The notes beneath the pieces are model-generated. The model saw only the letters and a program-made list of their open reading frames with translations. It made no database searches and was not told where the DNA came from. The position numbers and the translations under genes were made by a program. This document shows, in pieces, positions 37,212 to 46,217 of a stretch of 64,000 nucleotides of DNA; the first letter of the stretch is position 1, and every line of letters starts with the position of its first letter. Source of the DNA: Terricaulis silvestris (lineage in GTDB: Bacteria; Pseudomonadota; Alphaproteobacteria; Caulobacterales; Aquidulcibacteraceae); the NCBI RefSeq assembly GCF_009792355.1, contig NZ_CP047045.1, forward strand, positions 1,948,501 to 2,012,500, given 5' to 3'.

Positions 37212-39638
37212 TTAGAAACGCGTCCGGGTTGAGAACCGGAACTCTTCCGTTTGATCGTACTCTTCGTTTGCCAGCGGTTGGGCGAAGTCGAACTGCACGG
37301 GGCCGAATGGCGAATCCCAGAAGACGGAAATACCAGCGGTGGCTCTGAGGCTCGCTTCATCTTCGACGATGAGCCTGTTGGGGCCGAGAATGTCGATGGT
37401 ATCGACGCTACCCGGATCGAGAACGCCCAACGTACCGAAGTCCGTGAAGAGCGCTGCATCGAGACCAAATGAATCCGGCAACGGCAACGGCACATCGAGT
37501 TGGATCGTGCCGATCGCGTAGAGATTGCCGCCGAGCGAGTCACCCGCGGTCACAAGTGTGCCGTCGGCATCAGTCACCTGCAGTTGCCGCGGACCGAGAC
37601 CCGCGACGTCGAACCCGCGGAACGATGCGCCGCCTTTGAAGAAGCGGTCATTGATCCGGATCTCGTCACCGCCCCAGCCGACGATGTAGCCAGCGCTGCC
37701 TCGAGCCGTGAGACGCCAACCCTGCCATGGCAGGCCGTAGTACAATCCTCCTTCAAGTTCCGTACGAAGGTAATTCACCTCACCGCCGAGACCCGCGAGG
37801 TCTTGGCTGAAGGACAGATCGAACCCTCGTGTGGCGAAAATAGGATCGTTACGGCGGTCCCAATTGACGGTGACGCCAACCACTGACGTCAGGAACACGC
37901 CTTCCTGATCGCACAGCAGCGGCGGCAGCGGATTGCTGGGGTCGCACTGCGAACTGGTGATTTCGGTGTCGTCCTGCACCAACGAGTACGTCAGGCCCAG
38001 CGAGGTCCGCTCAGCGACCGGGAAACTGAGGCGCAGACCCATCCCGGTCGATTGGTTTTCAAACGACGACTGACTGCGGAAGTTCGTGCGTAGCGAATAG
38101 AGGTCAAAGCCCGCCGCGAGTTCGCGGCCCAAGAAGCGCGGCTCGGTGAAGCGGAAGTCTACCTGCTGGCGTTGCGAACTGATCGACGCGCGCAAACGCA
38201 GGAACTGGCCGCGGCCTCGCAGGTTGCGCTCGGTGATCGAGGCGTCGAACAGGAAGTTCTCAGTCGACGAGAAACCCGCAGCGAACGCGAGTTCGCCGGT
38301 GGATTGCTCGGTGACGTTGACCTGTACCACGGAGCGATCCGGCGCCGAGCCGTCAGTGTCCTCGACGGTGACGGTTTCGAAGAATCCAAGCGAACGAACG
38401 CGTTGCTGCGAGCGATCGAGGAGAACCCGGTTGAAGGCGTCGCCTTCATTGACCCGCATCTCGCGGCGGATGACGCGATCCAACGTGCGGGTGTTACCGA
38501 CGATGTCGATACGCTCGATGAAGACACGCGGGCCTTCGTTGACTTCAAACGTGATGTTGACGACGCGGTTTTCGCGGTCGCGCACGACGTTCGGCGTGAT
38601 GACGACGTTGGCGTAGCCAACAGTGCCAGCGACGTACGTCATGGCGTCGATCGCCGATTCGATCAGATCGCCGCGGAACTCGGTGCCGGTGCGGATCGGC
38701 ACGGCGGCCAGCAGCAGATTCTCGGACAGACGGTCCAGCGCGGTTTCGACGCTGATCGTGCCCCACTCGTAGCGGGTGCCCTCATCAACCGTGAAGGTGA
38801 TGTAGAAATCCTTCTGGTCGGGCGTGAGTTCGGCAACGGCGGAGACAACGCGGAAATCGGCGTAGCCGCGGTTGCTGTAGAATTGACGCAGCTGTTCGCG
38901 GTCGTACTCGAGGCGATCGGGATCGTAATTGTCGTTGGTGTCGAAGAAATTCCACCAGCTTGACTCGGTCGTCACAATGGCGTCGCGGAGGTTGCGGTCG
39001 GAGAATTCCTCGTTGCCGATGAAGTTGATGTCGCGGACGCCGGTAACCGGGCCTTCATCGACTTCGAAGATGAGATCGACACGGTTTTGATCGAGTTCGC
39101 GGACTTGCGGGGTCACTTGCGCGGCGAAGCGGCCGGCGCGGCGATACACTTCGATGATGCGCTGCACGTCGGCTTGGGCGCGCGCCGGCGTGAACACCGA
39201 ACGGGGCCGGGCTTGCACTTCTTCTTCGAGATCGTCTTCGTCGAGGGTGCGCAGGCCTTCGAAGATGACGCGGTTGATGATCGGGTTTTCGATCACGGCC
39301 ACGACAAGGTCGGCGCCGCGCTGTTCGATCTGCACGTCAGCGAAGAGGCCAGTGGCGAAGAGTGTCTTGAGCGAAAGGTCGATGCGCTCGGGATCGAACG
39401 TGTCGCCGGGGCGGACCAGCAGGTAGGACGAGATTGTCGCCGGCTCGATCCGCTGGTTGCCTTCCACGACGATGCGGCGGATGGCGACGCCACCCGGCTG
39501 CGCCGCCTGCGGCGATGCACTTTGTCCTTCTTGCGCGTGCGCGTCCGTCGCTGTCGCCAGCAACGCCCCCGTACCGGCGCCGACCGTGGCGACAGCGCTT
39601 ACCGCGCTCACCACGACATCCCGCAGAACCCGCTTCAT
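37212..39638 (-). CDS. bamA: Outer membrane protein assembly factor BamA
   Basis: An 808-residue Omp85 insertase. A long signal peptide (about 1-37, ending DAHAQ) precedes five POTRA domains (about 50-430), e.g. AIRRIVVEGNQRIEPATI, VIFEGLRTLDEDDLEEEV, RDINFIGNEEFSDRNLRDAI, TRYEWGTISVE, VFIERIDIVGNTRTLDRVIRREM. A 16-strand barrel follows, with RGFDVAGLGPRQL (the lid-lock RGF-type motif), ending RFSTRTRF with the C-terminal Phe beta-signal. ATG 39638 preferred to TTG 39641. It lies downstream of rseP and upstream of skp. Confidence 0.98.
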   Translation of the reverse strand: MKRVLRDVVVSAVSAVATVGAGTGALLATATDAHAQEGQSASPQAAQPGGVAIRRIVVEGNQRIEPATISSYLLVRPGDTFDPERIDLSLKTLFATGLFADVQIEQRGADLVVAVIENPIINRVIFEGLRTLDEDDLEEEVQARPRSVFTPARAQADVQRIIEVYRRAGRFAAQVTPQVRELDQNRVDLIFEVDEGPVTGVRDINFIGNEEFSDRNLRDAIVTTESSWWNFFDTNDNYDPDRLEYDREQLRQFYSNRGYADFRVVSAVAELTPDQKDFYITFTVDEGTRYEWGTISVETALDRLSENLLLAAVPIRTGTEFRGDLIESAIDAMTYVAGTVGYANVVITPNVVRDRENRVVNITFEVNEGPRVFIERIDIVGNTRTLDRVIRREMRVNEGDAFNRVLLDRSQQRVRSLGFFETVTVEDTDGSAPDRSVVQVNVTEQSTGELAFAAGFSSTENFLFDASITERNLRGRGQFLRLRASISSQRQQVDFRFTEPRFLGRELAAGFDLYSLRTNFRSQSSFENQSTGMGLRLSFPVAERTSLGLTYSLVQDDTEITSSQCDPSNPLPPLLCDQEGVFLTSVVGVTVNWDRRNDPIFATRGFDLSFSQDLAGLGGEVNYLRTELEGGLYYGLPWQGWRLTARGSAGYIVGWGGDEIRINDRFFKGGASFRGFDVAGLGPRQLQVTDADGTLVTAGDSLGGNLYAIGTIQLDVPLPLPDSFGLDAALFTDFGTLGVLDPGSVDTIDILGPNRLIVEDEASLRATAGISVFWDSPFGPVQFDFAQPLANEEYDQTEEFRFSTRTRF

Positions 39639-39652
39639 CAAGCCCTCGTCCC

Positions 39653-39676
39653 GGCGCTCCCCAGCGCCGTTTTTTT
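39653..39676 (+). terminator. Intrinsic terminator-like hairpin on the plus strand, between rseP and bamA
   Basis: GGCGCT (39653-39658), loop CCCC, AGCGCC (39663-39668), G, then seven T (39670-39676): a textbook rho-independent terminator read on the plus strand. All genes here are on the minus strand, so it would stop antisense transcription coming through bamA, or act as a 5'-leader hairpin in the rseP-bamA transcript. No U-tract follows it in the sense direction. Confidence 0.55.
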
Positions 39677-39717
39677 AAGACCCCATCCAGCCTGGAAAGA
39701 CAAGGACGGGACGCTGT

Positions 39718-40920
39718 TCACCCTGCTCCTGGGAGGAGTCGTGTGATGTCATTCCACGTCGCAAACAGAAACAAACTCGCCATCACGGCGAATCCGGCGC
39801 GATAGGCCCATTCTTGCGCCGCCGCCGGAATAGGCTTGCCGCCACGCAAGGCTTCGATTGCGTAGAAAAGAAGGTGGCCGCCATCCAGGATTGGAATCGG
39901 CAATAGGTTCACGAAACCCACCGCCACAGAAAGCACCGCCGCGAGATTAAGCAGCGCCAGGCCGAGGCGCTGGAGCTTTTCGGGCCAGCCAATTTCGTCG
40001 CCACCAAGTGCGCCCTCTGCAACCTGGCCCGACACATTGATGATGCCGAGCGGGCCCGCGATCTGATCGCCTGACTCACGGCCGGAGAATATGGCGCCGA
40101 TATACGCGCCGGTCTGCGCAACGATGCCCCAGGTGTCCTTGGCGCCCCACACCAGTGAGTCGACCAAGCCGTAGCGCTGATAGACACGCTCTTCATCGAG
40201 CACGAGCGGACCTGTGACGCCCAGCATGCCTCGGCCGGCGCGCGGCAGGCCTTCACCGCCAGGCGACGGACGCGGGGTGACCGTGATCGGCGTCAATTGG
40301 CCATTGCGCTCGACCTGCAAAGCAAGCTGCTGATTGGCGGAGCGCCCGATCACCGACTGCAGCGCCATGAAATTGGTGATCTCTTCGCCGTTGGCGCTGC
40401 GCACGATATCGCCGGCCTGCAAGCCGCCGACGCCGGCGGCGCTATCGGCCTGTATTTCCGCGAGACGCGCCGGCACTGGCGACGTGCGCCCGATGATCAG
40501 CGTGAGCGCGGCAAAAGCGAGAATGGAGAAGATGAAATTCGTAATCGGGCCAGCAGCGACCACCATCGCGCGCGATGACAGCGGCTGCGCGTGGAAGAGG
40601 CCTTTGCGGCGCGCTTCGGCCATCGCAGCCGGATCTTCGATCTTTTCGCGCGGGCCTGTCGACATCGCGTCGGCGTCGTCGGTGAACTTCACATAGCCGC
40701 CGAGCGGCAGCGCGCCGACTTTCCACTCAACGCCCTGCTTGTCGCGCCAGCCGAGCAGTGTTTTGCCGAAGCCAATCGAGAAGGTGTCGATCGCGACTTT
40801 GCACCAGCGCGCGACCTGGAAGTGACCGAACTCGTGCACGAACACGACTACACTGAGGACAACGACGAACGACGCCGCGTACAAGAGTATTCCTTGGATG
40901 CCCTGCAGCACGTCCGGCAT
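39718..40920 (-). CDS. rseP: Site-2 intramembrane zinc metalloprotease RseP
   Basis: A 400-residue M50 protease that cleaves membrane-bound regulators in envelope-stress signalling and clears signal peptides. The zinc site HEFGH is in the first helix (VVVFVHEFGHFQVAR) and LDGGH is in a late helix (LLPIPILDGGHLLFY). The GALPLGGYVKF segment and a single periplasmic PDZ domain (about 150-225, EIQADSAAGVGGLQAGDIV) are present. ATG 40920. dxr ends 50 nt upstream; bamA starts 79 nt downstream. Confidence 0.97.
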   Translation of the reverse strand: MPDVLQGIQGILLYAASFVVVLSVVVFVHEFGHFQVARWCKVAIDTFSIGFGKTLLGWRDKQGVEWKVGALPLGGYVKFTDDADAMSTGPREKIEDPAAMAEARRKGLFHAQPLSSRAMVVAAGPITNFIFSILAFAALTLIIGRTSPVPARLAEIQADSAAGVGGLQAGDIVRSANGEEITNFMALQSVIGRSANQQLALQVERNGQLTPITVTPRPSPGGEGLPRAGRGMLGVTGPLVLDEERVYQRYGLVDSLVWGAKDTWGIVAQTGAYIGAIFSGRESGDQIAGPLGIINVSGQVAEGALGGDEIGWPEKLQRLGLALLNLAAVLSVAVGFVNLLPIPILDGGHLLFYAIEALRGGKPIPAAAQEWAYRAGFAVMASLFLFATWNDITRLLPGAG

Positions 40921-40970
40921 TCGTCCGCTTCCTTCCCGCGCCTGTAATGTTCTTGGAGCGCCGCCAGCCT

Positions 40971-42167
40971 TTAGGCTGCCGCCAGACTTCCCGCAATCCG
41001 TTGCGCCACGCGACGCGCGGCCTGATCCACCGCGGCCACATCATCGAAGGATGAAGGCGTTTTTGCGATAAGTCCTGCTTCGGTCCCCTCCAGAGCAGCC
41101 AGAGCGTCCTCGACTATGCGGCAAATGTCGAGGAAGCGGATTCGGCTCTCCAGAAAGGCTTGCACAGCGATCTCGTTCGCCGCACTGAGCGCCGTGGTGG
41201 CGGCCGCGCCGGTTCCCAGGGCCGTCCGGCAAAGCGCCAAAGCCGGGAAGCGAGCGTGATCCGGGGCCTCAAAGGTCAGCCGCCCCAAAGACGCGAGATC
41301 GAGGCGCGCAGTGGATACCGCCGCGCGATCCGGCCAGGCCAGCGTCGAGGCGATCGGAATGCGCATGTCCGGGGTGGCGAGCTGGGCCAGGACCGAGCCG
41401 TCCACATAATGGACGAAACTGTGCACCGTGCTCTCGGGATGGACGATGACGTCGATCTTTTCCGGTGAAAAACCAAAGAGATATGACGCTTCGATCAACT
41501 CCAGTCCCTTGTTCATCAGGGTGGCGCTATCGACGGAGATCTTGCGGCCCATGCTCCAGCGAGGGTGGGCGCAAGCCTCGGCCGGTGTGGCGCGGGCCAT
41601 GGTTTCGCGGCTCGCCGTGCGGAATGGGCCACCAGACGCCGTAAGCGTCAGTTTTTCCACACGATCCGGGTGCGTGAGCACCTGGAAGATGGCGTTGTGC
41701 TCGGAATCCACAGGCAGCAACGTCGCGCCGTGGGCCTTGGCGGCATCGATAAAGAGCGGCCCGGCGCTGACGAGGCACTCCTTGTTCGCCAGTGCAACAA
41801 GCGCCCCCCTGCGCACGGCAGCCATGGTCGGGGTGAGGCCAGCCGCACCGACGATCGCAGACATAACCCAGGCCGCGGGCCGCGCGCCGGCCTCTTCGAG
41901 AGCCGCAGGCCCTGCCCCGACATCGACGTTGAGCCCGGCCAACGCTTCGCGGGCGGCGCCGAGTAGGCTTGGATCGGAAACTGCAGCGAAACGTGGTTTG
42001 ACGCGGCGACAGGCGTCGGCGAGCGCCGCAATGTTTTGACCGGCAGTGATGGCTTCGACCGGGATGTCAGCGCCCTGCCCGCGCAGTTCTTCGATCACGG
42101 CGAGCGTCGATTGGCCGACTGAGCCAGTGACGCCGAGGATCGAGACACTGCGGCCGTGGTGCGTCAT
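40971..42167 (-). CDS. dxr: 1-deoxy-D-xylulose 5-phosphate reductoisomerase
   Basis: Committed enzyme of the MEP isoprenoid pathway, giving precursors for UppS. 398 residues. NADPH-binding start SVSILGVTGSVGQSTLAVIEE; catalytic blocks LANKECLVSAGPLF, LLPVDSEHNAIFQVL, LTASGGPFR, HPRWSMGRKISVDSATLMNKGLELIEA and IDVIVHPESTVHSFVHY. ATG 42167 overlaps the cdsA stop (ATGA). The frame open to 42389 is antisense-phase shadow of cdsA. Confidence 0.98.
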   Translation of the reverse strand: MTHHGRSVSILGVTGSVGQSTLAVIEELRGQGADIPVEAITAGQNIAALADACRRVKPRFAAVSDPSLLGAAREALAGLNVDVGAGPAALEEAGARPAAWVMSAIVGAAGLTPTMAAVRRGALVALANKECLVSAGPLFIDAAKAHGATLLPVDSEHNAIFQVLTHPDRVEKLTLTASGGPFRTASRETMARATPAEACAHPRWSMGRKISVDSATLMNKGLELIEASYLFGFSPEKIDVIVHPESTVHSFVHYVDGSVLAQLATPDMRIPIASTLAWPDRAAVSTARLDLASLGRLTFEAPDHARFPALALCRTALGTGAAATTALSAANEIAVQAFLESRIRFLDICRIVEDALAALEGTEAGLIAKTPSSFDDVAAVDQAARRVAQRIAGSLAAA

Positions 42168-43027
42168 AGGCCGGTTCCGAACAGCAGTGTTGTTGCGCGC
42201 GGCCCGAAGGCGAGTGCTGCGCCCACAAGCAGCGTGGCGGCCATGAGGCTGTCGATGCGATCGAGCACGCCGCCGTGGCCGGGAATAAGTTTGGACGCGT
42301 CTTTCACGCCGAACCGCCGCTTCAGGAATGACTCGAACAAGTCGCCCGCCAATCCAGTGACAGCGATCAGCGCGCCGATGGCCAACCATGCCACACGGAG
42401 TTCGGGGTCGGCGTGAAACAGAACGCCGCAGCCATAGCCGGCGAGCGAACCGGCAAGTGTTCCAGTGGCGAGGCCCGACCAGGTTTTCTTCGGCGAAAGT
42501 CCCTCGGCCACTTTCAGGCCGCCGATAATCTTGCCGCCGAAATACGCGAAGATGTCCGCAGACCAGATAATGGCGAAAAGCGCAAGGATCGTTTCCAGAC
42601 CTTCAGGGCCGCGGTCGCGCAGCCACACGAAGAGTGCTGCGGGCAGACCGATATAGATCGCGCCGCCCGCGGTTTCGATGAACCCGCGCGCTGAGCGGCG
42701 GCGCAACGCTGAAGCGATGGCGCAGGCGACAAGCCAGGCAAAGCCGTAGTTCAGGAACTGCCAACTCGAAAACATCACTGCGCCAAGCGAACCCGCGAGC
42801 GCGAACATGAAGGCGGGCCGGATGTTATCGGGCTCGCTCATGCGCGCCCATTCGTAACTCATGGCGACTACGGCTGCGCCGCAAGCGCCCGCAAGCAAGG
42901 GACCGCCGAACCACGCGGCGGTGACACCGGCGATAGCGAGGATAAGCCCGGACGCGATGCGCGGGCCCAGGTCGGACCAGTCGGTGCGCTCGCGGCGAAC
43001 GGGCGCGACTTGGTCAGACGGGCTCAG
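42164..43027 (-). CDS. cdsA: Phosphatidate cytidylyltransferase
   Basis: Makes CDP-diacylglycerol for phospholipid synthesis; integral membrane protein with about eight helices. The C-terminal CdsA signature region is present: FGVKDASKLIPGHGGVLDRIDSLMAATLL. KKTWSGLATGTLAGSLAGYGCG and SADIFAYFGGKIIGG are also present. The start is unusual: no ATG or GTG exists upstream of the conserved part. A CTG at 43027 is preceded by GGGGGA with 7-nt spacing and gives 287 residues; a TTG at 43120 gives 318 residues but lies deep inside uppS without a site. I choose CTG. It overlaps uppS by 14 nt and dxr by 4 nt. Confidence 0.93.
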   Translation of the reverse strand: MSPSDQVAPVRRERTDWSDLGPRIASGLILAIAGVTAAWFGGPLLAGACGAAVVAMSYEWARMSEPDNIRPAFMFALAGSLGAVMFSSWQFLNYGFAWLVACAIASALRRRSARGFIETAGGAIYIGLPAALFVWLRDRGPEGLETILALFAIIWSADIFAYFGGKIIGGLKVAEGLSPKKTWSGLATGTLAGSLAGYGCGVLFHADPELRVAWLAIGALIAVTGLAGDLFESFLKRRFGVKDASKLIPGHGGVLDRIDSLMAATLLVGAALAFGPRATTLLFGTGL

Positions 43028-43766
43028 GCTCTGATCCCCCGAACCGGCGGTCGCGCCGGTGAAATTGACCGATCGCCGCTTCGAGTGCGGCTTTGTTGAA
43101 GTCGGGCCAGAGCACGTCAACGAACACGAGTTCGGTATAGGCCGCTTGCCAGAGCATGAAGTTGGAGAGCCGCGTTTCGCCGGAGGTGCGGATCAGCATG
43201 TCCGGCGCGGGCATGTCGGCGGTGTCGAGATAGCTCTCGAAGCGAGCGTGATCGACATCGGCGGGCGCGAGCTTTCCGGCGGCTACGTCCTCGGCCAAAC
43301 GGCGCGCGGCGCGCGCGATTTCATCTTGACCGCCATAGTTGAAGGCGATGGTGAGATTGAGCTTGTCGTTGTGGCGCGTTTTGGCTTCGGCATTTTCGAT
43401 GATGGCTGCGATGTCGGATTGCAAGCCATTGCGTTCGCCGATGACGCGGACACGAACGCCCTCGCGCGCGAGCTTGTCGAGATCGCGCGCCACGTAGAGG
43501 CGCAGCAGATCGAATAGCGCGTTCACTTCTTCGACCGGGCGGCGCCAGTTCTCCGTCGAGAAGCCGAACACGGTGAGATAACGCACGCCGAGGTCGCCCG
43601 CAGCTTCCACTGTGCGGCGCAAGGCTTCGACGCCTTCGCTGTGGCCGAACGTGCGCGGGCGCGAGCGCTGTTTGGCCCAGCGGCCGTTGCCGTCCATGAT
43701 GATGGCGATGTGAGCGGGCGGGGACGCCTGCGCGGAATCGGGAGATGGCTGCGCCATCAATGACAT
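43014..43766 (-). CDS. uppS: Isoprenyl transferase (undecaprenyl diphosphate synthase)
   Basis: cis-Prenyltransferase making undecaprenyl diphosphate, the lipid carrier for peptidoglycan. 250 residues. HIAIIMDGNGRWAKQR (catalytic Asp in MDGNGRWA), GHSEGVEALRRTVEAAGDLGVRYLTVFGFSTENWRRP, and RTSGETRLSNFMLWQAAYTELVFVDVLWPDF are diagnostic. ATG 43766, 6 nt after frr. Overlaps cdsA by 14 nt if the CTG start is right. Confidence 0.98.
   Translation of the reverse strand: MSLMAQPSPDSAQASPPAHIAIIMDGNGRWAKQRSRPRTFGHSEGVEALRRTVEAAGDLGVRYLTVFGFSTENWRRPVEEVNALFDLLRLYVARDLDKLAREGVRVRVIGERNGLQSDIAAIIENAEAKTRHNDKLNLTIAFNYGGQDEIARAARRLAEDVAAGKLAPADVDHARFESYLDTADMPAPDMLIRTSGETRLSNFMLWQAAYTELVFVDVLWPDFNKAALEAAIGQFHRRDRRFGGSEPEPV
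43025..43040 (-). promoter_or_regulatory. Ribosome-binding site and CTG start of cdsA
   Basis: On the minus strand GGGGGA (43040-43035) is followed by 7 nt and CTG (43027-43025), in frame with cdsA and 14 nt before the end of uppS. The in-frame codons between the TTG at 43120 and the first membrane helix include no ATG, GTG or other TTG, so this site decides the start. Confidence 0.5.
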
Positions 43767-43772
43767 GCAGGC

Positions 43773-44339
43773 CTAGACCTGCATGATCTCCTGCTCTTTG
43801 TGACGGAACTCGTCGTCGATCTTCTTGATGTGATCGTCAGTGGCCTTCTGCACCTCGGCGCCGTGCTTCTTGTGCTCGTCTTCGCTGATGCCGTGGTCTT
43901 TCTCGAGCTTCTTCAAATGCTCCATCGCGTCACGGCGAATGTTGCGGACGGCGATGCGTTGTTGCTCGGCGTACTTCCCGGCGATCTTAGCCAACTCGGT
44001 GCGGCGTTCGCCGGTGAGCGGCGGGATCGGAATGCGGAGCGTCTGGCCATCGACGATGGGGTTCAAACCCAGATTGGCCGAGCGGATCGCTTTATCGACG
44101 GCGGAGACGACCCCTTTGTCCCAGACGTTGACCGAGATCATCCGCGCTTCTGGAACGCTGACGCTGGCGACGGAGGTCAGCGGCGACGATGCACCATAGG
44201 CATCGACCATGATCGGATCGAGCAAGGACGCCGAGGCGCGGCCGGTGCGGAGGCCGCCGAACTCGTGCTGGAGCGCGGTGATCGCGCCGTCCATACGCTT
44301 GTTGTAGTCGTCGAGCTTGAAAGGCGGCGAGGCTGCCAT
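43773..44339 (-). CDS. frr: Ribosome recycling factor
   Basis: Releases ribosomes after termination together with EF-G. 188 residues. [28 protein letters not shown] is the RRF N-terminus; [55 protein letters not shown] and a helical C-terminus follow. ATG 44339 is preceded by AGGGA; the extra 31 codons upstream overlap pyrH. Only 10 nt separate it from pyrH. Confidence 0.98.
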   Translation of the reverse strand: MAASPPFKLDDYNKRMDGAITALQHEFGGLRTGRASASLLDPIMVDAYGASSPLTSVASVSVPEARMISVNVWDKGVVSAVDKAIRSANLGLNPIVDGQTLRIPIPPLTGERRTELAKIAGKYAEQQRIAVRNIRRDAMEHLKKLEKDHGISEDEHKKHGAEVQKATDDHIKKIDDEFRHKEQEIMQV

Positions 44340-44349
44340 GGGCTGTCCC

Positions 44350-45093
44350 TTAGTCCGTAATGGTGGTGCAGATGCCGCGGCCGGCGAGCACATCGGCAAG
44401 GCCGCCGCGTTTTTCGATTGAGAACACCACAATCGGGATGCCGTTGTCGCGCATCAGGCTGATAGCGGAGGCATCCATGACGCGGAGATCACGCGCCAAC
44501 ACTTCGTGGTAACTGAGCTTGTCGTAGCGCGTCGCGGTTTTGTCCTTCTTCGGATCGGCGCTGTAGACGCCATCGACTTGCGTGCCTTTGAGCAGCGCGT
44601 CGCAACCCATCTCGGCGGCGCGGAGCGCTGCGGCGGTGTCGGTGGTGAAAAACGGATTGCCGGTGCCGGCGGCGAAGATGACGATGCGGCCCTTCTCCAT
44701 ATGACGCATGGCGCGGCGGCGGATGTAGGGCTCGCAGACAGTCACCATCGGAATGGCCGAGAGCACGCGCGCGTAGCCGCCCAGACCTTCAATCGCATTC
44801 TGCATCGCAAGCGCGTTCATCACGGTCGCGAGCATGCCCATGTAGTCGGCGCTGGCGCGCTCCATGCCTTTGGCGGCGCCGGCCATACCCCGGAAGATAT
44901 TGCCACCACCGATGACGAGGCAAATCTCGGCGCCGGCTTTGCGCGCGTCCAAGACCTCTTGGGCCATGCGCTCGCAGGTCGCCTGGTCGATGCCGTATTG
45001 GCCGTCGCCCATCAGCGCTTCGCCTGAGATTTTCAGCAGGACGCGCTTGTAGCGCAGCGCGGGGTTCGGCTGGGGCATTTCGGCAAGGCTCAT
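44350..45093 (-). CDS. pyrH: Uridylate kinase
   Basis: UMP kinase of the amino-acid-kinase fold, 247 residues. [60 protein letters not shown] and [15 protein letters not shown] are typical. ATG 45093. A promoter-like element ends only about 10 nt upstream, and no Shine-Dalgarno precedes the ATG, so the transcript may be leaderless. It is separated from tsf by a terminator. First gene of the pyrH-frr-uppS-cdsA-dxr run. Confidence 0.97.
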   Translation of the reverse strand: MSLAEMPQPNPALRYKRVLLKISGEALMGDGQYGIDQATCERMAQEVLDARKAGAEICLVIGGGNIFRGMAGAAKGMERASADYMGMLATVMNALAMQNAIEGLGGYARVLSAIPMVTVCEPYIRRRAMRHMEKGRIVIFAAGTGNPFFTTDTAAALRAAEMGCDALLKGTQVDGVYSADPKKDKTATRYDKLSYHEVLARDLRVMDASAISLMRDNGIPIVVFSIEKRGGLADVLAGRGICTTITD

Positions 45094-45102
45094 GAAGAGG
45101 AC

Positions 45103-45132
45103 TCTATAGACCAAGCCGGACTGGCAAGTCAG
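45103..45132 (-). promoter_or_regulatory. Candidate pyrH promoter (leaderless start)
   Basis: On the minus strand CTGACT (45132-45127), 18-nt spacer, TATAGA (45108-45103). Transcription would begin around 45096, almost at the pyrH ATG (45093), consistent with a leaderless mRNA and with the lack of a Shine-Dalgarno. It lies directly downstream of the tsf terminator. Confidence 0.4.
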
Positions 45133-45154
45133 CCGTGTCCTGCGCTTGTTCCCG

Positions 45155-45190
45155 AAAGAAAAAGGCGCGGACCTCACGGCCCGCGCCTTT
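45155..45190 (-). terminator. Intrinsic terminator after tsf
   Basis: A 10-bp perfect stem AAAGGCGCGG (45161-45170) with CCGCGCCTTT (45181-45190), 10-nt loop, followed on the minus strand by TTTTTCTTT (complement of 45155-45163). It lies 25 nt after the tsf stop, ends the rpsB-tsf transcript and separates it from pyrH. Confidence 0.88.
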
Positions 45191-45214
45191 CGCTTTGGCA
45201 GTGTTACCTGCCGC

Positions 45215-46153
45215 TTAGCTTTTGCCGGTCATCGACGCCACTTCGGCGGCGAAATCATCGGTGCGCTTCTCAACGCCCTCGCCCACCGCGAAGCGGACGA
45301 AGCCCTTGATCGCGATCGGCGCGCCGGCGGCCTTCGAAGCTTCGGCAAGCGCCGCTTCGACGGTCTGATCCGGGTTCAGAACGAAGGCCTGCTTGGTCAG
45401 CACGGATTCCTCGAAGAACTTGCGCATCTTGCCTTCGAGCATCTTGTCCAACACCTGCTGCGGCTTGCCGACCGCTTTGGGGTCTTCTTTGATGGTCTCG
45501 GCGATGACGGCCTTCTCGCGCTCAATGCGATCGGCCGGGATTTCGCCTTCGCTCAGCGCCAACGGATTGGCCGAGGCGATGTGCATGGCGACCTTCTTGC
45601 CGAAGGAATCCAACGCGACTTTGTCACCGGTGGATTCCAGCGCCACCAGGACCGCGATGCGGCCGAGATTGTCAGACCCGTCCACCTTGGCGTGGACATA
45701 GTTGGAAATGACGCCGTTGCTGACGGCGAGCTTGGCCGAACGACGCAGCGTGATGTTCTCACCGATGGTGGCGATGAGTTGCGTCACCGCATCCGACACC
45801 TTGGCGCCGGCATGCGAGGCGTCGAGCAGCGCGGCGTGATCGCCCGCGGTCAGAGCAAGCTTGGCAAACGCGCTAGCCGACTTTTGGAAGTCGGCATTGC
45901 GGGCGACGAAGTCGGTCTCGGAATTGAGTTCGACGACGGCGCCTTCCTTGTCGGCGATCGCGACAGCCACGATGCCTTCAGCGGCGGCGCGGTCGGCCTT
46001 CTTGGCCGCTTTCGACAAGCCCTTGGCGCGCAGCCAATCGACGGACGCTTCCAGGTCGCCGTTGTTCTCGGCGAGCGCCTTCTTGCAGTCCATCATGCCA
46101 ACGCCAGTCTTTTCGCGCAGGTCTTTGACCAGCGCAGCGGTGATTTCCGCCAT
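45215..46153 (-). CDS. tsf: Translation elongation factor Ts
   Basis: Nucleotide-exchange factor for EF-Tu, 312 residues. The N-terminal UBA-like domain [37 protein letters not shown] is diagnostic; the exchange core has [18 protein letters not shown] 46153 has GGAG 8-11 nt upstream; the frame open to 46336 lies within the 3' end of rpsB. Co-transcribed with rpsB (64-nt spacer) and ended by the terminator at 45155-45190. Confidence 0.98.
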   Translation of the reverse strand: MAEITAALVKDLREKTGVGMMDCKKALAENNGDLEASVDWLRAKGLSKAAKKADRAAAEGIVAVAIADKEGAVVELNSETDFVARNADFQKSASAFAKLALTAGDHAALLDASHAGAKVSDAVTQLIATIGENITLRRSAKLAVSNGVISNYVHAKVDGSDNLGRIAVLVALESTGDKVALDSFGKKVAMHIASANPLALSEGEIPADRIEREKAVIAETIKEDPKAVGKPQQVLDKMLEGKMRKFFEESVLTKQAFVLNPDQTVEAALAEASKAAGAPIAIKGFVRFAVGEGVEKRTDDFAAEVASMTGKS

Positions 46154-46217
46154 TTCTCTACTCCTGATACGCCTGCGCGCTTGGTTAGCCGCAAAGCGCG
46201 CGTCTGATTGGGTTCGC

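Noticed and set aside
45146-46207. 353-codon plus frame antisense to tsf
   Set aside because: Passes through the tsf terminator and mirrors EF-Ts; Arg/Gly/Asp-rich shadow.
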